DNA of 40,959 nt from Pseudomonadales bacterium (GCA_016763075.1 JAESUM010000058.1:1-40959), one strand, 5' to 3'; shown: positions 28,981 to 38,849, counted from the first letter of the stretch. Numbers and translations: made by a program. Notes: generated from the letters alone by a model not told the origin.

Positions 28981-29934
28981 TTATTTATAGATCCCGTAAG
29001 ACATATAACGCTGGTAACGTTTTTCTAACATTTCGTCTTCAGAATATGCTTCAACCATATCGAGCTTTGCGGTAATGGCCAATTTAATACTACTGGCCAT
29101 ATTATCGATATCCCGATGGGCGCCGCCCAAGGGCTCTAATATACGTTGATCAACCAAACCTAAATCGACAAGTTTGGTAGAGGTCATTGCCATCATTTCT
29201 GCGGCATCAGAGGCTTTCTCAGCCGTCTTCCACAAAATAGTCGCGCAACCTTCAGGCGAAATCACTGAATACGTTGCGTATTCAAGAATCATCAATTGGT
29301 CACAAACCGCTAGTGCTAATGCGCCACCAGAGCCGCCTTCACCAATAACCACCGAAATAATTGGCGTTTTGAGTCGCGACATGACCGCTAAGTTGTGTGC
29401 AATGGCTTCACTTTGACCGCGCTCTTCTGACTCTACACCCGGGTATGCGCCGGAGGTATCAATAAAGGTAATAATGGGTATTTGAAAGCGTTCTGCAAGC
29501 TCCATTAAGCGGCAGGCTTTGCGGTAGCCTTCAGGTTGTGGCATACCAAAATTACGGTAAACCTTCTCTTTTGTACCCCGGCCTTTTTCATGCCCGATAA
29601 TCATCACCGGACGCCCATCCAATTGCGCGATGCCACCAACAATAGCCGGGTCATCTCTAAAATGACGGTCGCCATGAAGCTCGTCAAAATCGGTGAATAT
29701 TCGTTCAATATAATCAACGGTATACGGACGTGCCGGATGACGTGAAAGTTGAACAATTTCCCAGCTACCAAGGGATGAGAAAATGTTCTCGGTGAGTTTG
29801 CGGCTTTTCTCTTCGAGCTTAGTAACTTCTTCTAAGACGTTAATATCGTTATCGCGGCCTACTAGCCGAAGCTCTTCAATTTTGGCTTCCAGCTCTGCAA
29901 TCGGTTGTTCAAAATCGAGATAGTCGAGGTTCAT
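28981..29934 (-). CDS. accA: Acetyl-CoA carboxylase carboxyltransferase subunit alpha
   Basis: 317 residues (E. coli 319). It has an N-terminal helical segment ([19 protein letters not shown]), then the carboxyltransferase domain: [80 protein letters not shown] and [15 protein letters not shown], which forms the oxyanion/CoA site. It transfers the carboxyl group from biotin to acetyl-CoA together with AccD. It follows dnaE by 137 bases and precedes tilS, the common dnaE-accA-tilS order. No frameshift is seen. Confidence 0.98.
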   Translation of the reverse strand: MNLDYLDFEQPIAELEAKIEELRLVGRDNDINVLEEVTKLEEKSRKLTENIFSSLGSWEIVQLSRHPARPYTVDYIERIFTDFDELHGDRHFRDDPAIVGGIAQLDGRPVMIIGHEKGRGTKEKVYRNFGMPQPEGYRKACRLMELAERFQIPIITFIDTSGAYPGVESEERGQSEAIAHNLAVMSRLKTPIISVVIGEGGSGGALALAVCDQLMILEYATYSVISPEGCATILWKTAEKASDAAEMMAMTSTKLVDLGLVDQRILEPLGGAHRDIDNMASSIKLAITAKLDMVEAYSEDEMLEKRYQRYMSYGIYK

Positions 29935-30071
29935 TCAAATGCCTGATTATTTACTAAATATTATTCATGTGGACGAGAGTCTTGCCCTTATTTCCGGAAT
30001 TGTACCAGTCTCACCCGATAATCAGTAGAGAATCGAGCGGTAATTATCTGCGCTCTAGCTTTACGCTTACT

Positions 30072-33000
30072 TTAATAGACCAGCCCAACGTTGTTGGCAC
30101 CAACCAACTCTGCCAGCTGTGTTAACGCTTCGTCCGTCGGCAACATGCCTTGCTCTAAATTGATGATTGTTTTCGCCGCTGCGCCGCAATAATTGATTTT
30201 CACTCGGCACCGCCCTTTGGGCAAGTGCGACAACAAGGCTTGCAGATTACCCAGTTGCGTCTCGTCAATATTTGACGCATCTAACTCAAGCAACAAATGA
30301 CGAGAAAAATGTTGCCGCGCTTCATCTAACGACAGCACGGTTTCTGCCTGGGCTCTGATACCATCGCTGTATTCATCAAAACTAACATCGCCTTGAATGA
30401 CTAATACAGTGTCTTTGATCAGCTTGTCTTTATACAGTTGATAGGCTTCGCCAAACAGCCCAACTTCAACCCGCGCGCTACGATCATCCAGTGTTACAAA
30501 AGCGATATCTTGCCCGCGTTTACTCTTCATAGTACGAGAGGCAACCACTAAACCTGCTAATGTTTGGGTGCTATTTTTTGCAGTCAAATCGACCAATGGC
30601 GCGGTTGCAATTTGCAGCAGCTCTTTTTCATATTGGTCAATTGGATGACCTGAAAGGTATAAACCTAGGGTTTCTTTTTCAGCGCTTAAGCGCTCTTTAG
30701 ATGTCCAGTTACGGGCGGCTTTGTAGTCAATCAGGTCTTTCTTGGGGCCGTTATCAGCCGGCGGCGCTGCGAACAAATCCATGGTGCCGCTAGCAATGCT
30801 TCGGGCATTTTGATCCGACAGTTTTAAACCTTCGGGAATGTTAGCCATCAACACTCCTCTATCGATACCAAAACAGTCCATAGCGCCGGCACGCACCAAT
30901 GCTTCCAAGCCTCGCTTATTCACTTTACGAGTATCCATTCGGGTACAGAAATCAAATAAACTGCTGTAGGTTTGCCCTCCTTCGCGGCCTTCTACAATGG
31001 CTTCAACCGCAGCTTCGCCCAAACCTTTAATTGCGCCCAGCCCATATAAAACCTGATGATTTTCATCAACGGTAAAACGAAAATATCCGGAGTTAATGTC
31101 CGGTGCATGCAGCTCTATCCCGTTATTTCTTGCATCCTCAATAAAGATCACCACCTTTTCGGTATTGTGCATATCAGCCGACATCACCGCGGCCATAAAC
31201 TCTGATGGGTAGTGATATTTCAACCATGCGGTTTGGTATGAAACCAATGCATAAGCGGCGGAGTGAGATTTATTGAACCCGTAGCCTGCGAATTTCTCCA
31301 TCAAATCAAAAATTTCGGTCGCAATTTTTGGGTCGATATTATTTTCAGCGGCGCCTTTATCAAAAATTTCGCGCTGCTTGGCCATCTCTTCTGCTTTCTT
31401 TTTACCCATGGCCCGGCGCAACATATCCGCCGCACCCAACGTGTACCCCGCCAGCACTTGAGCAATCTGCATCACTTGCTCTTGGTACAAAATAACACCG
31501 TAGGTGTTTTCCAGAATAGGCTCTAAACCTGGGTGTAAGTACGTGACTGCTGCCCCGTGCTTACGGTCAATAAAGTCATCTACCATGCCGGATTGCAGCG
31601 GCCCAGGCCGAAACAACGCCACTAACGCAACGATGTCTTCAAAGCGATTGGGCAACAACCGTTTGATCAAATCCTTCATACCACGAGATTCAAGCTGGAA
31701 CACTGCAGTGGTATTGCCTTGGCTCAACATCTTGTAAACATCCCCATCATTTAGCGGAATACGGTCGATATTGATGGCGTCCAAGCCTTCTGCTTGGCGC
31801 TCTTTATTGATGGTTTCCAGCGCCCAATCGATAATTGTCAGGGTTCGTAAACCCAAGAAATCGAACTTAACCAAACCCACTGATTCGACATCGTCTTTAT
31901 CAAACTGAGTGACTACATTTTCGCCAGCCTCGTCTAAATACACTGGCGAAAAATCGGTAATTCTGCCCGGCGCAATAACAACACCACCGGCATGCTTACC
32001 GACGTTACGCACAACGCCTTCAAGCTTAAGCGACATCTCCAAAATTTCAGCTGCTTCTGCGCTGGTCTCTACAAAATTCTTGAAGTCGCTTGATTCTTTT
32101 AAGGCTTTATCGAGGGTCATACCCACTTCAAAGGGAATCAACTTAGACAGTTTATCGGCTAATCCGTAGGCTTTACCCTGGACCCGTGCGACATCTCTCA
32201 CCACCGCTTTAGCCGCCATGGTGCCAAAGGTGATAATTTGAGAAACCGCTTCGCGGCCGTAGGTATCGGCCACATATTGGATTACACGGTCGCGGCCATC
32301 CATACAGAAATCGATATCGAAATCTGGCATTGAGACTCGTTCCGGGTTAAGGAACCGCTCGAATAGAAGCTCATATTTAATGGGGTCTAAATCGGTAATT
32401 TTTAGCGCCCAAGCCACAATAGAGCCGGCACCGGAACCACGGCCAGGGCCAACCGGTATACGGTTGTCACGTGCCCAACGGATGAAGTCCATCACGATCA
32501 GAAAGTAACCAGGAAATCCCATTTGGGTAATAATGCCGACTTCATAATCAAGCCGCTCGTAATACTGTTTGCTATCAACTGGTTGGCCTTCAACATCAGT
32601 CGGGGGGATATCTGCAAGGCGCGCATCCAGCCCTTCAAGACAAACTTTTTTCAGAAATTCATGTTCGGTCATACCCTCTGGAATGGGGTAATCTGGCAGG
32701 TAGTTTTTCCCTAATGTCAGCTGTAAATTACACCGCTTGGCAATTTCCACACTGTTTTGCAGCGCTGCGGGAACATCGGCAAACAGCTCCTGCATTTCTT
32801 GGGTTGAACGCAGGTATTGCTGTTCTGAATGGCGGCGCGGTCTGCGCGGGTCATCTAATGTTCGCCCTTCATAAATGCAAACCCGTGCTTCATGGGCGTC
32901 AAAATCGGTTTGCTTTAAAAAACAAACTTCGTTGGTGGCAACCGGTGGGCACTCGAATTCCGATGCCAGCTCCAATGCTTTGGAAATATATAACTCTTGA

Positions 33001-33527
33001 TTGGGCCTGCCATTACGCTGTAGTTCAATATAAAAACGATCGGGGAAAATGCTCATCCACTCTCGTAGTATCGATTTAGCTAAAGGGCGGTTGCCCTTGA
33101 TGAGGGCATCACCGATTTCACCCTCTTCGGCGCCAGAGAGTACTATTAACCCTTCGGCGTGCTGATGTAACCATTCACGTTTCGCGACGGCTTTTTCTTG
33201 CTGCCGCCCCTCCATAAACCCCAGCGAAACAATACGCGTGAGGTTTTGGTAGCCAACGGAATTGGTTGCAAACAAAACAAGCTTGGTGCAGTGACTCGAG
33301 TCGTTTTGGCATTCAACCCACATTTCGGCCCCAACAACAGGCTTGATACCTTGAGCAAGGGCGGCGCGATAAAACTTAACTAAAGCAAACAAGTTGCTGA
33401 CATCAGATATCGCCACTGCGGGCATCTGTAATTCAGAGACCGCTTTCATCAGCGGCTTTACAGAGATCAGCCCATCAACAAGTGAGTACTCAGAGTGAAC
33501 GCGTAGATGAATAAAATCGGGTGACAT
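30072..33527 (-). CDS. dnaE: DNA polymerase III subunit alpha
   Basis: 1,151 residues from the ATG at 33527 (MSPDFIHLRVHSEYSLVDGL, the PHP domain start); an upstream in-frame start at 33590 lacks support. The catalytic aspartates are in PDFDIDFCMDGRDRVI near residue 402. GPGRGSGAGSIVAWAL precedes them, and FNKSHSAAYALVSYQTAWLK, the tandem HhH region (GLGAIKGLGEAAVEAI) and an OB domain near residue 980 follow. It is the replicative polymerase subunit. The PHP domain keeps HLRVHSEYS, so metal binding is plausible. It starts the accA-tilS-pyrG run. Confidence 0.99.
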   Translation of the reverse strand: MSPDFIHLRVHSEYSLVDGLISVKPLMKAVSELQMPAVAISDVSNLFALVKFYRAALAQGIKPVVGAEMWVECQNDSSHCTKLVLFATNSVGYQNLTRIVSLGFMEGRQQEKAVAKREWLHQHAEGLIVLSGAEEGEIGDALIKGNRPLAKSILREWMSIFPDRFYIELQRNGRPNQELYISKALELASEFECPPVATNEVCFLKQTDFDAHEARVCIYEGRTLDDPRRPRRHSEQQYLRSTQEMQELFADVPAALQNSVEIAKRCNLQLTLGKNYLPDYPIPEGMTEHEFLKKVCLEGLDARLADIPPTDVEGQPVDSKQYYERLDYEVGIITQMGFPGYFLIVMDFIRWARDNRIPVGPGRGSGAGSIVAWALKITDLDPIKYELLFERFLNPERVSMPDFDIDFCMDGRDRVIQYVADTYGREAVSQIITFGTMAAKAVVRDVARVQGKAYGLADKLSKLIPFEVGMTLDKALKESSDFKNFVETSAEAAEILEMSLKLEGVVRNVGKHAGGVVIAPGRITDFSPVYLDEAGENVVTQFDKDDVESVGLVKFDFLGLRTLTIIDWALETINKERQAEGLDAINIDRIPLNDGDVYKMLSQGNTTAVFQLESRGMKDLIKRLLPNRFEDIVALVALFRPGPLQSGMVDDFIDRKHGAAVTYLHPGLEPILENTYGVILYQEQVMQIAQVLAGYTLGAADMLRRAMGKKKAEEMAKQREIFDKGAAENNIDPKIATEIFDLMEKFAGYGFNKSHSAAYALVSYQTAWLKYHYPSEFMAAVMSADMHNTEKVVIFIEDARNNGIELHAPDINSGYFRFTVDENHQVLYGLGAIKGLGEAAVEAIVEGREGGQTYSSLFDFCTRMDTRKVNKRGLEALVRAGAMDCFGIDRGVLMANIPEGLKLSDQNARSIASGTMDLFAAPPADNGPKKDLIDYKAARNWTSKERLSAEKETLGLYLSGHPIDQYEKELLQIATAPLVDLTAKNSTQTLAGLVVASRTMKSKRGQDIAFVTLDDRSARVEVGLFGEAYQLYKDKLIKDTVLVIQGDVSFDEYSDGIRAQAETVLSLDEARQHFSRHLLLELDASNIDETQLGNLQALLSHLPKGRCRVKINYCGAAAKTIINLEQGMLPTDEALTQLAELVGANNVGLVY

Positions 33528-33813
33528 AATCCGTGGCAGTGTAAAGCGGTTAAAACAAGATGGTTTAAAATCGCCACGTGATGTGGGCAATTACCAGCGA
33601 AAAATTCTATTTTGGTCTTACAAATGATCGAAAATTACTGGCTACATACGCAGTAGTTGGGCTCCTTAGTGTATCAATAAGCACTCAATACGTTGCCCTC
33701 CAATACCTGTTTCGCTAAATATCCGAGCACGCCCAATACCCAGTTGTGACAGACCCGTAGATTACCATATCTACGCCCTTAAACCGGCAGGTAATCGCTG
33801 CAAAAAACCAAAT

Positions 33814-34725
33814 TTAATCGATTGAAAGCGGGTGTTTTATATTCATCATCCAGCGCTTGTATCCCTTCGGATGGTTATCAAAATGACGACCGCGATCAAC
33901 CACCCAACCCCTTACCGTAACGTGCTTTCCAATAAGATTATGTAGCTCGCCTTCATCAAAGTATTGGGTATTGTGTTTACTCACTTTAAGCACCAACTCA
34001 CCTACAAGCTCCACCCACCACGCATTTTTGGTTTTGGTTACCTTGGCAACTTTACCGGTTACCAAAGCAAAGCCGCTAGTTAAACTACTAGTTAACGCAC
34101 GGGCTAAACCATTTTGATTATCCGCAGGTATCGCTGAAAAGTCCTTCCAAACACCCAACCGTTGGGCACGTGCAAGGGACTCCACGCGCTTGAAGCAACC
34201 CACCTGCTTTAGGTTCGGTGGAAATACAATATAGAAACCCAGCCCACGCCGGATGATCTGCGCTGCAACGCTGTATAGATGAGTGCTCTGCGCCTCTATG
34301 GGCTGAACATAAAGGTGTGCGAGCGTGCGATTGTATCGATCTTTTCGCTCCTCACCCGGGCTCATATAAACCTGCGAAGAGCCTTTAACTATGTCTTTTA
34401 AATACTGTTTAGCCCGGTGTGCATAAGGTTGCGGGCCATGACTATTAGCGTTTTTACCCGCATTCATTTCTGGTGTATTCACACCAATAATACGAAGGTG
34501 GCGGCCATCGGCAAGTATTACCGTGTCGCCGTCTATTACCTTTTTGAGCTGTACGGGAATTAATACTTCAGAAACCAACGTTTCGGAAATTAACGCCTGT
34601 CGAACCGTACATAAAGGCTCAAGATTTGGCCCATTAATACCGGCTGCGAATACTGAAGGAATAACCATCAGGCATAAAAAAGCAGCCGCTGAAATACTGT
34701 TCCAGGGGCTGCTTAATATCGGCAT
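33814..34725 (-). CDS. Secreted thermonuclease-like protein with C-terminal OB-type domain
   Basis: 303 residues. A Sec signal peptide covers about 1-28 (FLCLMVIPSVFAAG). The SNase domain spans about 57-195: metal Asp65 and Asp67 in DGDT, Arg78 in HLRIIGVNTPE, Glu86, and Arg133 in DRYNRTLAHLYV match the catalytic Arg35/Glu43/Arg87 set of staphylococcal nuclease. Asp40 of that enzyme is Asn83 here, which may change calcium binding. Residues about 219-303 look like a second OB-type beta domain (VTGKVAKVTKTKNAWWVEL, GKHVTVRGWVVD). Secreted DNA/RNA hydrolysis is likely. It follows rpmE, as the PA5048-type nuclease does in Pseudomonas (from memory). Confidence 0.85.
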   Translation of the reverse strand: MPILSSPWNSISAAAFLCLMVIPSVFAAGINGPNLEPLCTVRQALISETLVSEVLIPVQLKKVIDGDTVILADGRHLRIIGVNTPEMNAGKNANSHGPQPYAHRAKQYLKDIVKGSSQVYMSPGEERKDRYNRTLAHLYVQPIEAQSTHLYSVAAQIIRRGLGFYIVFPPNLKQVGCFKRVESLARAQRLGVWKDFSAIPADNQNGLARALTSSLTSGFALVTGKVAKVTKTKNAWWVELVGELVLKVSKHNTQYFDEGELHNLIGKHVTVRGWVVDRGRHFDNHPKGYKRWMMNIKHPLSID

Positions 34726-34777
34726 CAGACGCTTGCTGCGTGCAGCTTAAGCGCAATGAGTGCCTGAGGTACGGATA

Positions 34778-34990
34778 CTAAGAAGTAGTACGCGAACCAA
34801 AACGTTTCTTGAAGCGATCAACACGGCCGCCAACGTCAACAGTCTTCTGTTTACCGGTATAAAACGGGTGGCATGCCGAGCAGATATCAAGGTGGAGATC
34901 TTTGCACAGCGTAGACTGAGTTTTAATTTCGTTACCGCAACCACAAGTAGCTGTAATAGCTTCGTACTTAGGATGAATATCGTTTTTCAT
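34778..34990 (-). CDS. rpmE: 50S ribosomal protein L31 (zinc type)
   Basis: 70 residues. The zinc-type bL31 pattern is present: Cys16 and Cys18 in TCGCG, Cys37 and Cys40 in [15 protein letters not shown]. Start [10 protein letters not shown] and the DRFKKRFG tail are typical. It is a late-assembling protein that bridges the two ribosomal subunits. The zinc-free paralogue L31B would be elsewhere. A strong candidate promoter 190 bases upstream implies a long leader with repeats and a hairpin next to the ribosome binding site, in line with L31 autoregulation known in E. coli. Confidence 0.97.
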   Translation of the reverse strand: MKNDIHPKYEAITATCGCGNEIKTQSTLCKDLHLDICSACHPFYTGKQKTVDVGGRVDRFKKRFGSRTTS

Positions 34991-35007
34991 TGATTCGTCT
35001 CTGATAA

Positions 35008-35026
35008 TAGGGGTATCGCCACCCTA
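35008..35026 (-). promoter_or_regulatory. Candidate L31 leader hairpin
   Basis: On the minus strand TAGGGT-GGCGAT-ACCCCTA can form a 6-base stem with one bulged C and a 6-base loop, ending about 18 bases before the rpmE ATG. This is a likely site for autoregulation by the ribosomal protein, by analogy with described gammaproteobacterial L31 leaders; the match is not verified. Confidence 0.4.
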
Positions 35027-35030
35027 AGGG

Positions 35031-35072
35031 ACCTTCAAATTCGGGGCTTCAAATTAGAACCTTCAAACAATG
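35031..35072 (-). repeat. 3 x 14-base imperfect tandem repeat in the rpmE leader
   Basis: On the plus strand the units are ACCTTCAAATTCGG, GGCTTCAAATTAGA and ACCTTCAAACAATG, sharing CTTCAAA at a 14-base period. In the RNA this reads as three UUUGAAG blocks just upstream of the candidate hairpin. Confidence 0.55.
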
Positions 35073-35180
35073 CAAAATTTACGCTGTTATCTGCCGCTAA
35101 CTTCTACCACAATGGAAGATGCTTTAGGAACCATACCCATCGTCGCTTAACTAACCGCGATTGATTAAAAATGGTGCCGC

Positions 35181-35208
35181 ATTCTACAAGATAAATGCTT
35201 ATTCACAA
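35181..35208 (-). promoter_or_regulatory. Candidate sigma70 promoter for rpmE
   Basis: On the minus strand TTGTGA (35203-35208) and TAGAAT (35181-35186) are separated by 16 bases. Both boxes are close to consensus. Initiation near 35174 gives a leader of about 184 bases, long for a 70-residue protein gene. Confidence 0.55.
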
Positions 35209-35340
35209 AGCACTGTTTTTAGTATATGTACAGCCCCGACATACTGCCAACGGATGTTGACCCAAACACCGCCACCTGCGCGAATTGGATAATGATAAGA
35301 TACGTCGCCACATCTTAGCCAATAGACCAACCGCTGCCCC

Positions 35341-37557
35341 ATGAAACATACCCGCCAGATACTCAGCGTTGCTGTACCCGTACCACTGACGGGGCTATTC
35401 GATTATTACCTCGAGGACCTCGATGACCCTACGCAAAGCTGCTTACCGGGGCAGCGAGTATGGGTATCCTTTGGTAACCGCCAATTGATGGCCATTGTCG
35501 TTGAAGTCAAAGACAACAGCGAGCTAGCGGCGGACAAAATAAAACCAGTACTACGGGTTTTAGAATCTGACAACATCATACCAAGCTCAGTGATGCAGCT
35601 GTGCCGCTGGGCCGCCAGTTACTACCACCACCCTATTGGCGAGGTATACAGCGCTGCCCTACCCACCCTGTTACGCGGCGAAAAGCCCCTGCCAGTTTCG
35701 ACAACAACATGGGTTTCACTAACCGACGCTGGCAAACAAACCGACCCTAAAACAATTACGCGCTCACCCAAACAAAGCCAGCTGCTAGACGTTTTACTCT
35801 CGCAAAACCCCTGCTCATTAGCCTTTATCAAACAACAGTCATTGGCCGGCAGCCCGCTGCAATCACTAATAAAAAAAGGTTTAGCTGAGAAAATAGAAGT
35901 TAAGGAACAGCTCGCACAAAAAAATGAAAGTAGCGCATTATTAGCCGAGCCCAACCTCCCTTTAAACGACGAACAGCAACACGCTTTTGATCAGATAAAA
36001 CAGGAGCTGGGCAACTATCACTGCTTTTTATTGGAAGGTGTAACCGGCAGCGGTAAAACCGAGGTATACCTGCAAGCGATTGAAGCTGTGCTAAGCAACG
36101 ACCAGCAAGTATTGGTTCTAATACCTGAAATAGGCCTAACGCCGCAAACCCTTAGCCGCTTCAAAAATCGCTTTAATTGCCCACAAACAGTGCTGCATTC
36201 AGGCCGCACCGAAAGGCAACGTCTGCACGGTTGGCAGCACGCTAACAGTGGCCATGCTCGTATTGTCATTGGCACTCGCTCGGCGATTTTCACCCCTTTT
36301 AAAAACCTCGGGCTAATCATTGTCGATGAAGAACATGACAGCTCTTTGAAACAACAGGAGGGTTTTCGGTATTCCGCACGTGATTTAGCCATTACCCGCG
36401 CTCACCAGCAAAAAGTACCTGTTATTTTGGGCTCAGCTACACCCTCACTGGAAAGCCTGCACAACGCTGAACAAAACCGTTATACCAAGTTACCGCTGAC
36501 CCAGCGCGCAGGCAATGCATCACTACCTATTTTTAGACTACTCGATTTACGCGGACGACCACTTGAAGGTGGGCTTAGCCAACCACTGGTTAAACTCATA
36601 CGGCAACACTTAGACAAACAAAACCAAGTACTGATATTTTTAAACAGGCGCGGCTATGCGCCGGTTTTAATGTGCCACGAATGCGGCTGGATATCCGAGC
36701 GCCGAAACTGCGACACACGAATGACCTTGCATCATTCGCCACGTTATTTGCATTGTCATCACTGCGACGAAAAACGCGGCATCGAAACCAGCTGCCCTAC
36801 TTGTAAAGCAAAGGAACTAAACCCGGTTGGGCTGGGCACCGAACGTACCGAGCAAGTACTACAAGAGCTATTCCCAGAAACCCCAGTAGTACGGGTTGAC
36901 CGCGATAGCACGCGAAAGAAATACGCCTTCGAAAACATGATTGCAGAAATACAAACCGGTAAACCGTGTATTTTAATTGGCACACAAATGCTAGCCAAAG
37001 GGCACCATTTCCCCAACGTGACGCTGGCGGCCATTCTCGATGCTGACGGAGCGTTATATAGTTCAGACTTCCGGGGAATGGAAAAAATGGGGCAATTATT
37101 AACCCAGGTGGCCGGGCGAGCCGGGCGCGAAAAACAACAAGGTGAAGTTGCACTGCAAACCCTTGAACCAGAGCACCCTCTTTTGCGTTGCCTGTTCAAC
37201 GAAGGCTATCCAACCTTTGCGAGTCACCTATTGCGTGAACGAAAGTTAATTGGCTTACCGCCCTATGGCTACATAGCGCTGGTACATGCGCAGTCGCCAT
37301 TTCGTGAAAAAGCCCAAAACCTTTTGCAACAACTCAGCGACTATTTGCCAGATAATTCTGAAACCGAAGTCCTTGGACCTATCCCGTCTACTATGGAGCG
37401 CCGGGCAGGTCGGTATCGGTTCCAATTGATGCTGAAGTCAGAGCAACGCCAAACATTGCATCAAAGCGTATCTCAATGCCGACTATTTTTGGAAAACCTG
37501 AAAATGGATCGGGATATTCGCTGGCAGCTTGATATCGACCCTATTGAGCTGTTTTAA
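35341..37557 (+). CDS. priA: Primosomal protein N' (PriA helicase)
   Basis: 738 residues (E. coli 732). The N-terminal 3'-DNA-binding domain starts ILSVAVPVPLTGLFDYYLE. The helicase core has Walker A GVTGSGKTEVYLQAI, the DEEH box in LIIVDEEHDSSLKQQ, and VILGSATPSLESL. Zinc-binding cysteines follow: CHECGW, CDTRMTLHH, CHHCDEK and CPTCKAK. The motif VI region reads QVAGRAGREKQQGEV. It reloads DnaB at stalled or repaired forks. It is divergent from rpmE, the common arrangement, and is followed by a convergent beta-helix gene rather than argS. No good ribosome binding site is visible. Confidence 0.98.
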   Translation: MKHTRQILSVAVPVPLTGLFDYYLEDLDDPTQSCLPGQRVWVSFGNRQLMAIVVEVKDNSELAADKIKPVLRVLESDNIIPSSVMQLCRWAASYYHHPIGEVYSAALPTLLRGEKPLPVSTTTWVSLTDAGKQTDPKTITRSPKQSQLLDVLLSQNPCSLAFIKQQSLAGSPLQSLIKKGLAEKIEVKEQLAQKNESSALLAEPNLPLNDEQQHAFDQIKQELGNYHCFLLEGVTGSGKTEVYLQAIEAVLSNDQQVLVLIPEIGLTPQTLSRFKNRFNCPQTVLHSGRTERQRLHGWQHANSGHARIVIGTRSAIFTPFKNLGLIIVDEEHDSSLKQQEGFRYSARDLAITRAHQQKVPVILGSATPSLESLHNAEQNRYTKLPLTQRAGNASLPIFRLLDLRGRPLEGGLSQPLVKLIRQHLDKQNQVLIFLNRRGYAPVLMCHECGWISERRNCDTRMTLHHSPRYLHCHHCDEKRGIETSCPTCKAKELNPVGLGTERTEQVLQELFPETPVVRVDRDSTRKKYAFENMIAEIQTGKPCILIGTQMLAKGHHFPNVTLAAILDADGALYSSDFRGMEKMGQLLTQVAGRAGREKQQGEVALQTLEPEHPLLRCLFNEGYPTFASHLLRERKLIGLPPYGYIALVHAQSPFREKAQNLLQQLSDYLPDNSETEVLGPIPSTMERRAGRYRFQLMLKSEQRQTLHQSVSQCRLFLENLKMDRDIRWQLDIDPIELF

Positions 37558-37611
37558 CCAAACCCAATGTCATTTCTCGCAGCAAATAGTCGATACGCAC
37601 TACCAACTACT

Positions 37612-38778
37612 TCAATTTTTCGGATCGATCTTCGGCAACATTGGATGCGCTTCAAGGCCAGCTTCTGCTCGACTAGAAAACATAAAATTCAACCCTTCAA
37701 TAGCCGGTGGGATTTCAGAAATTATGATATTTTGGTCAGCTTGTAGTTTTGGCAAACTAGGGTGCCCATGAAACAACGTATTGACCCCACGTCGCTCCAT
37801 GATAATCAAATTATCATGGAGCTTAACCTGATTCACGGGGTACTTTCGGTTCTCTAACCCGTAACCGATCAAATCTTGATTAGAAGATCCAACCCCCATT
37901 TGAAGTACTGAACCTCTGACGATGAGTGTTCCGCCGTCAGGAATATCGATCAAGCGGCTATCCTTTGAAGAAAATGAGGCTATCACGCTGTTTTCGATGA
38001 TCGTTATCGCTGCCCGACTCTTAACTTCATGGCCTTCGTTTTTCCCCGCAAGTATCATACTGTTACGTATAATAAGTTCGCCGCCATCAACATATATTCC
38101 GTGTGCGCGACCATTCAACCCTAGTTGCTCGAAGCGGCTATCTTCTATTAATACGGTTCCAGCCCAGCGTCCAGTCAACAGCCCTTGTTCGCTATGATGA
38201 AAGTACACGTGGGACAGCGTTAAATTTTCCCCTTCATGCCGTACGCATGCGCCATTTCTGTCGCGTACTCTTATCTCTCGGCATTCAATGTTAATGATTT
38301 TTGTATTGTTGCCTTTAGTAATAATTGCACCCTTGCCCTCTGCAGAGGCTTGTTTTATTACTACATGACCAACCCCAATTACGGTGACGTCGTTCGCCTT
38401 TATGACCAATGGCTGGGTATAGGTTCCTGCGCCAATTTTAAGCACATCTCCATTCTTTAAAACTCTACTAGCGTGACTTAACGAAAATACAGATTCGCCA
38501 TTAACCCAAATCCCTTCAATTTGATTTTTTGCGTCAACGGGTAGTGGTAGCCACTCACCAAAATTTAGCTTAATTTCCTCTGCAACCGATAAGCCCGACT
38601 CCCTCAATGAAAAAGCAAATTTGAACAAAGGTATTTTAGTTTCAAGTAGTGAGCACCCTCGATAATACACTTCGCGCAGCTGCTCTGGCGCCAGCACATA
38701 GGCACCTGCAAATGCAAAATGAACGGATACTCCCGCTAGAATTAAATACTGCTTAAGAAACGTTTTAAGTCTATGCAT
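37612..38778 (-). CDS. Membrane-anchored or exported right-handed beta-helix protein
   Basis: 388 residues from the ATG at 38778. An N-terminal hydrophobic segment (YLILAGVSVHFAFAGAYVLA) acts as a signal peptide or anchor. A region of about 65 residues with no recognised domain follows. From about residue 95 to 350 the sequence shows repeated short strands spaced 20-25 residues apart (DVTVIGVGHVVI, TKIINIECREIRV, NLTLSHVYFHHS, GTVLIEDSRFEQL, ELIIRNSMILAG, AITIIENSVIAS, GTLIVRGSVLQM), the pattern of PbH1 repeats in pectate-lyase-like folds. Polysaccharide binding or cleavage is the usual role, but no catalytic set is evident. It is convergent with priA, and lies 55 bases from its stop with no clear terminator. 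Confidence 0.72.
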   Translation of the reverse strand: MHRLKTFLKQYLILAGVSVHFAFAGAYVLAPEQLREVYYRGCSLLETKIPLFKFAFSLRESGLSVAEEIKLNFGEWLPLPVDAKNQIEGIWVNGESVFSLSHASRVLKNGDVLKIGAGTYTQPLVIKANDVTVIGVGHVVIKQASAEGKGAIITKGNNTKIINIECREIRVRDRNGACVRHEGENLTLSHVYFHHSEQGLLTGRWAGTVLIEDSRFEQLGLNGRAHGIYVDGGELIIRNSMILAGKNEGHEVKSRAAITIIENSVIASFSSKDSRLIDIPDGGTLIVRGSVLQMGVGSSNQDLIGYGLENRKYPVNQVKLHDNLIIMERRGVNTLFHGHPSLPKLQADQNIIISEIPPAIEGLNFMFSSRAEAGLEAHPMLPKIDPKN

Positions 38779-38849
38779 ATTTAGGGTTAACAACTTTCCA
38801 ACTAGTTACTTACATTTGCAGTAATAATACACAACTCCAATTAAGAAAC

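Larger units (their letters stand above)
34991..35340. other. Divergent intergenic region between rpmE and priA
   Basis: This 350-base region has no supported gene. From the rpmE side it holds a short hairpin (35008-35026), three 14-base repeats (35031-35072), an unstructured leader and the rpmE promoter (35181-35208). The 130 bases next to priA show only weak -10-like boxes (for example near 35290-35300, ATAATGATAAGAT) without a good -35, so the priA promoter is unresolved. Confidence 0.55.

Noticed and set aside
33756-33775. CGTAGAT/ATCTACG hairpin between the nuclease gene and dnaE as a terminator
   Set aside because: Stem is short (7 bases), loop is 6 bases and no T-run follows on either strand.
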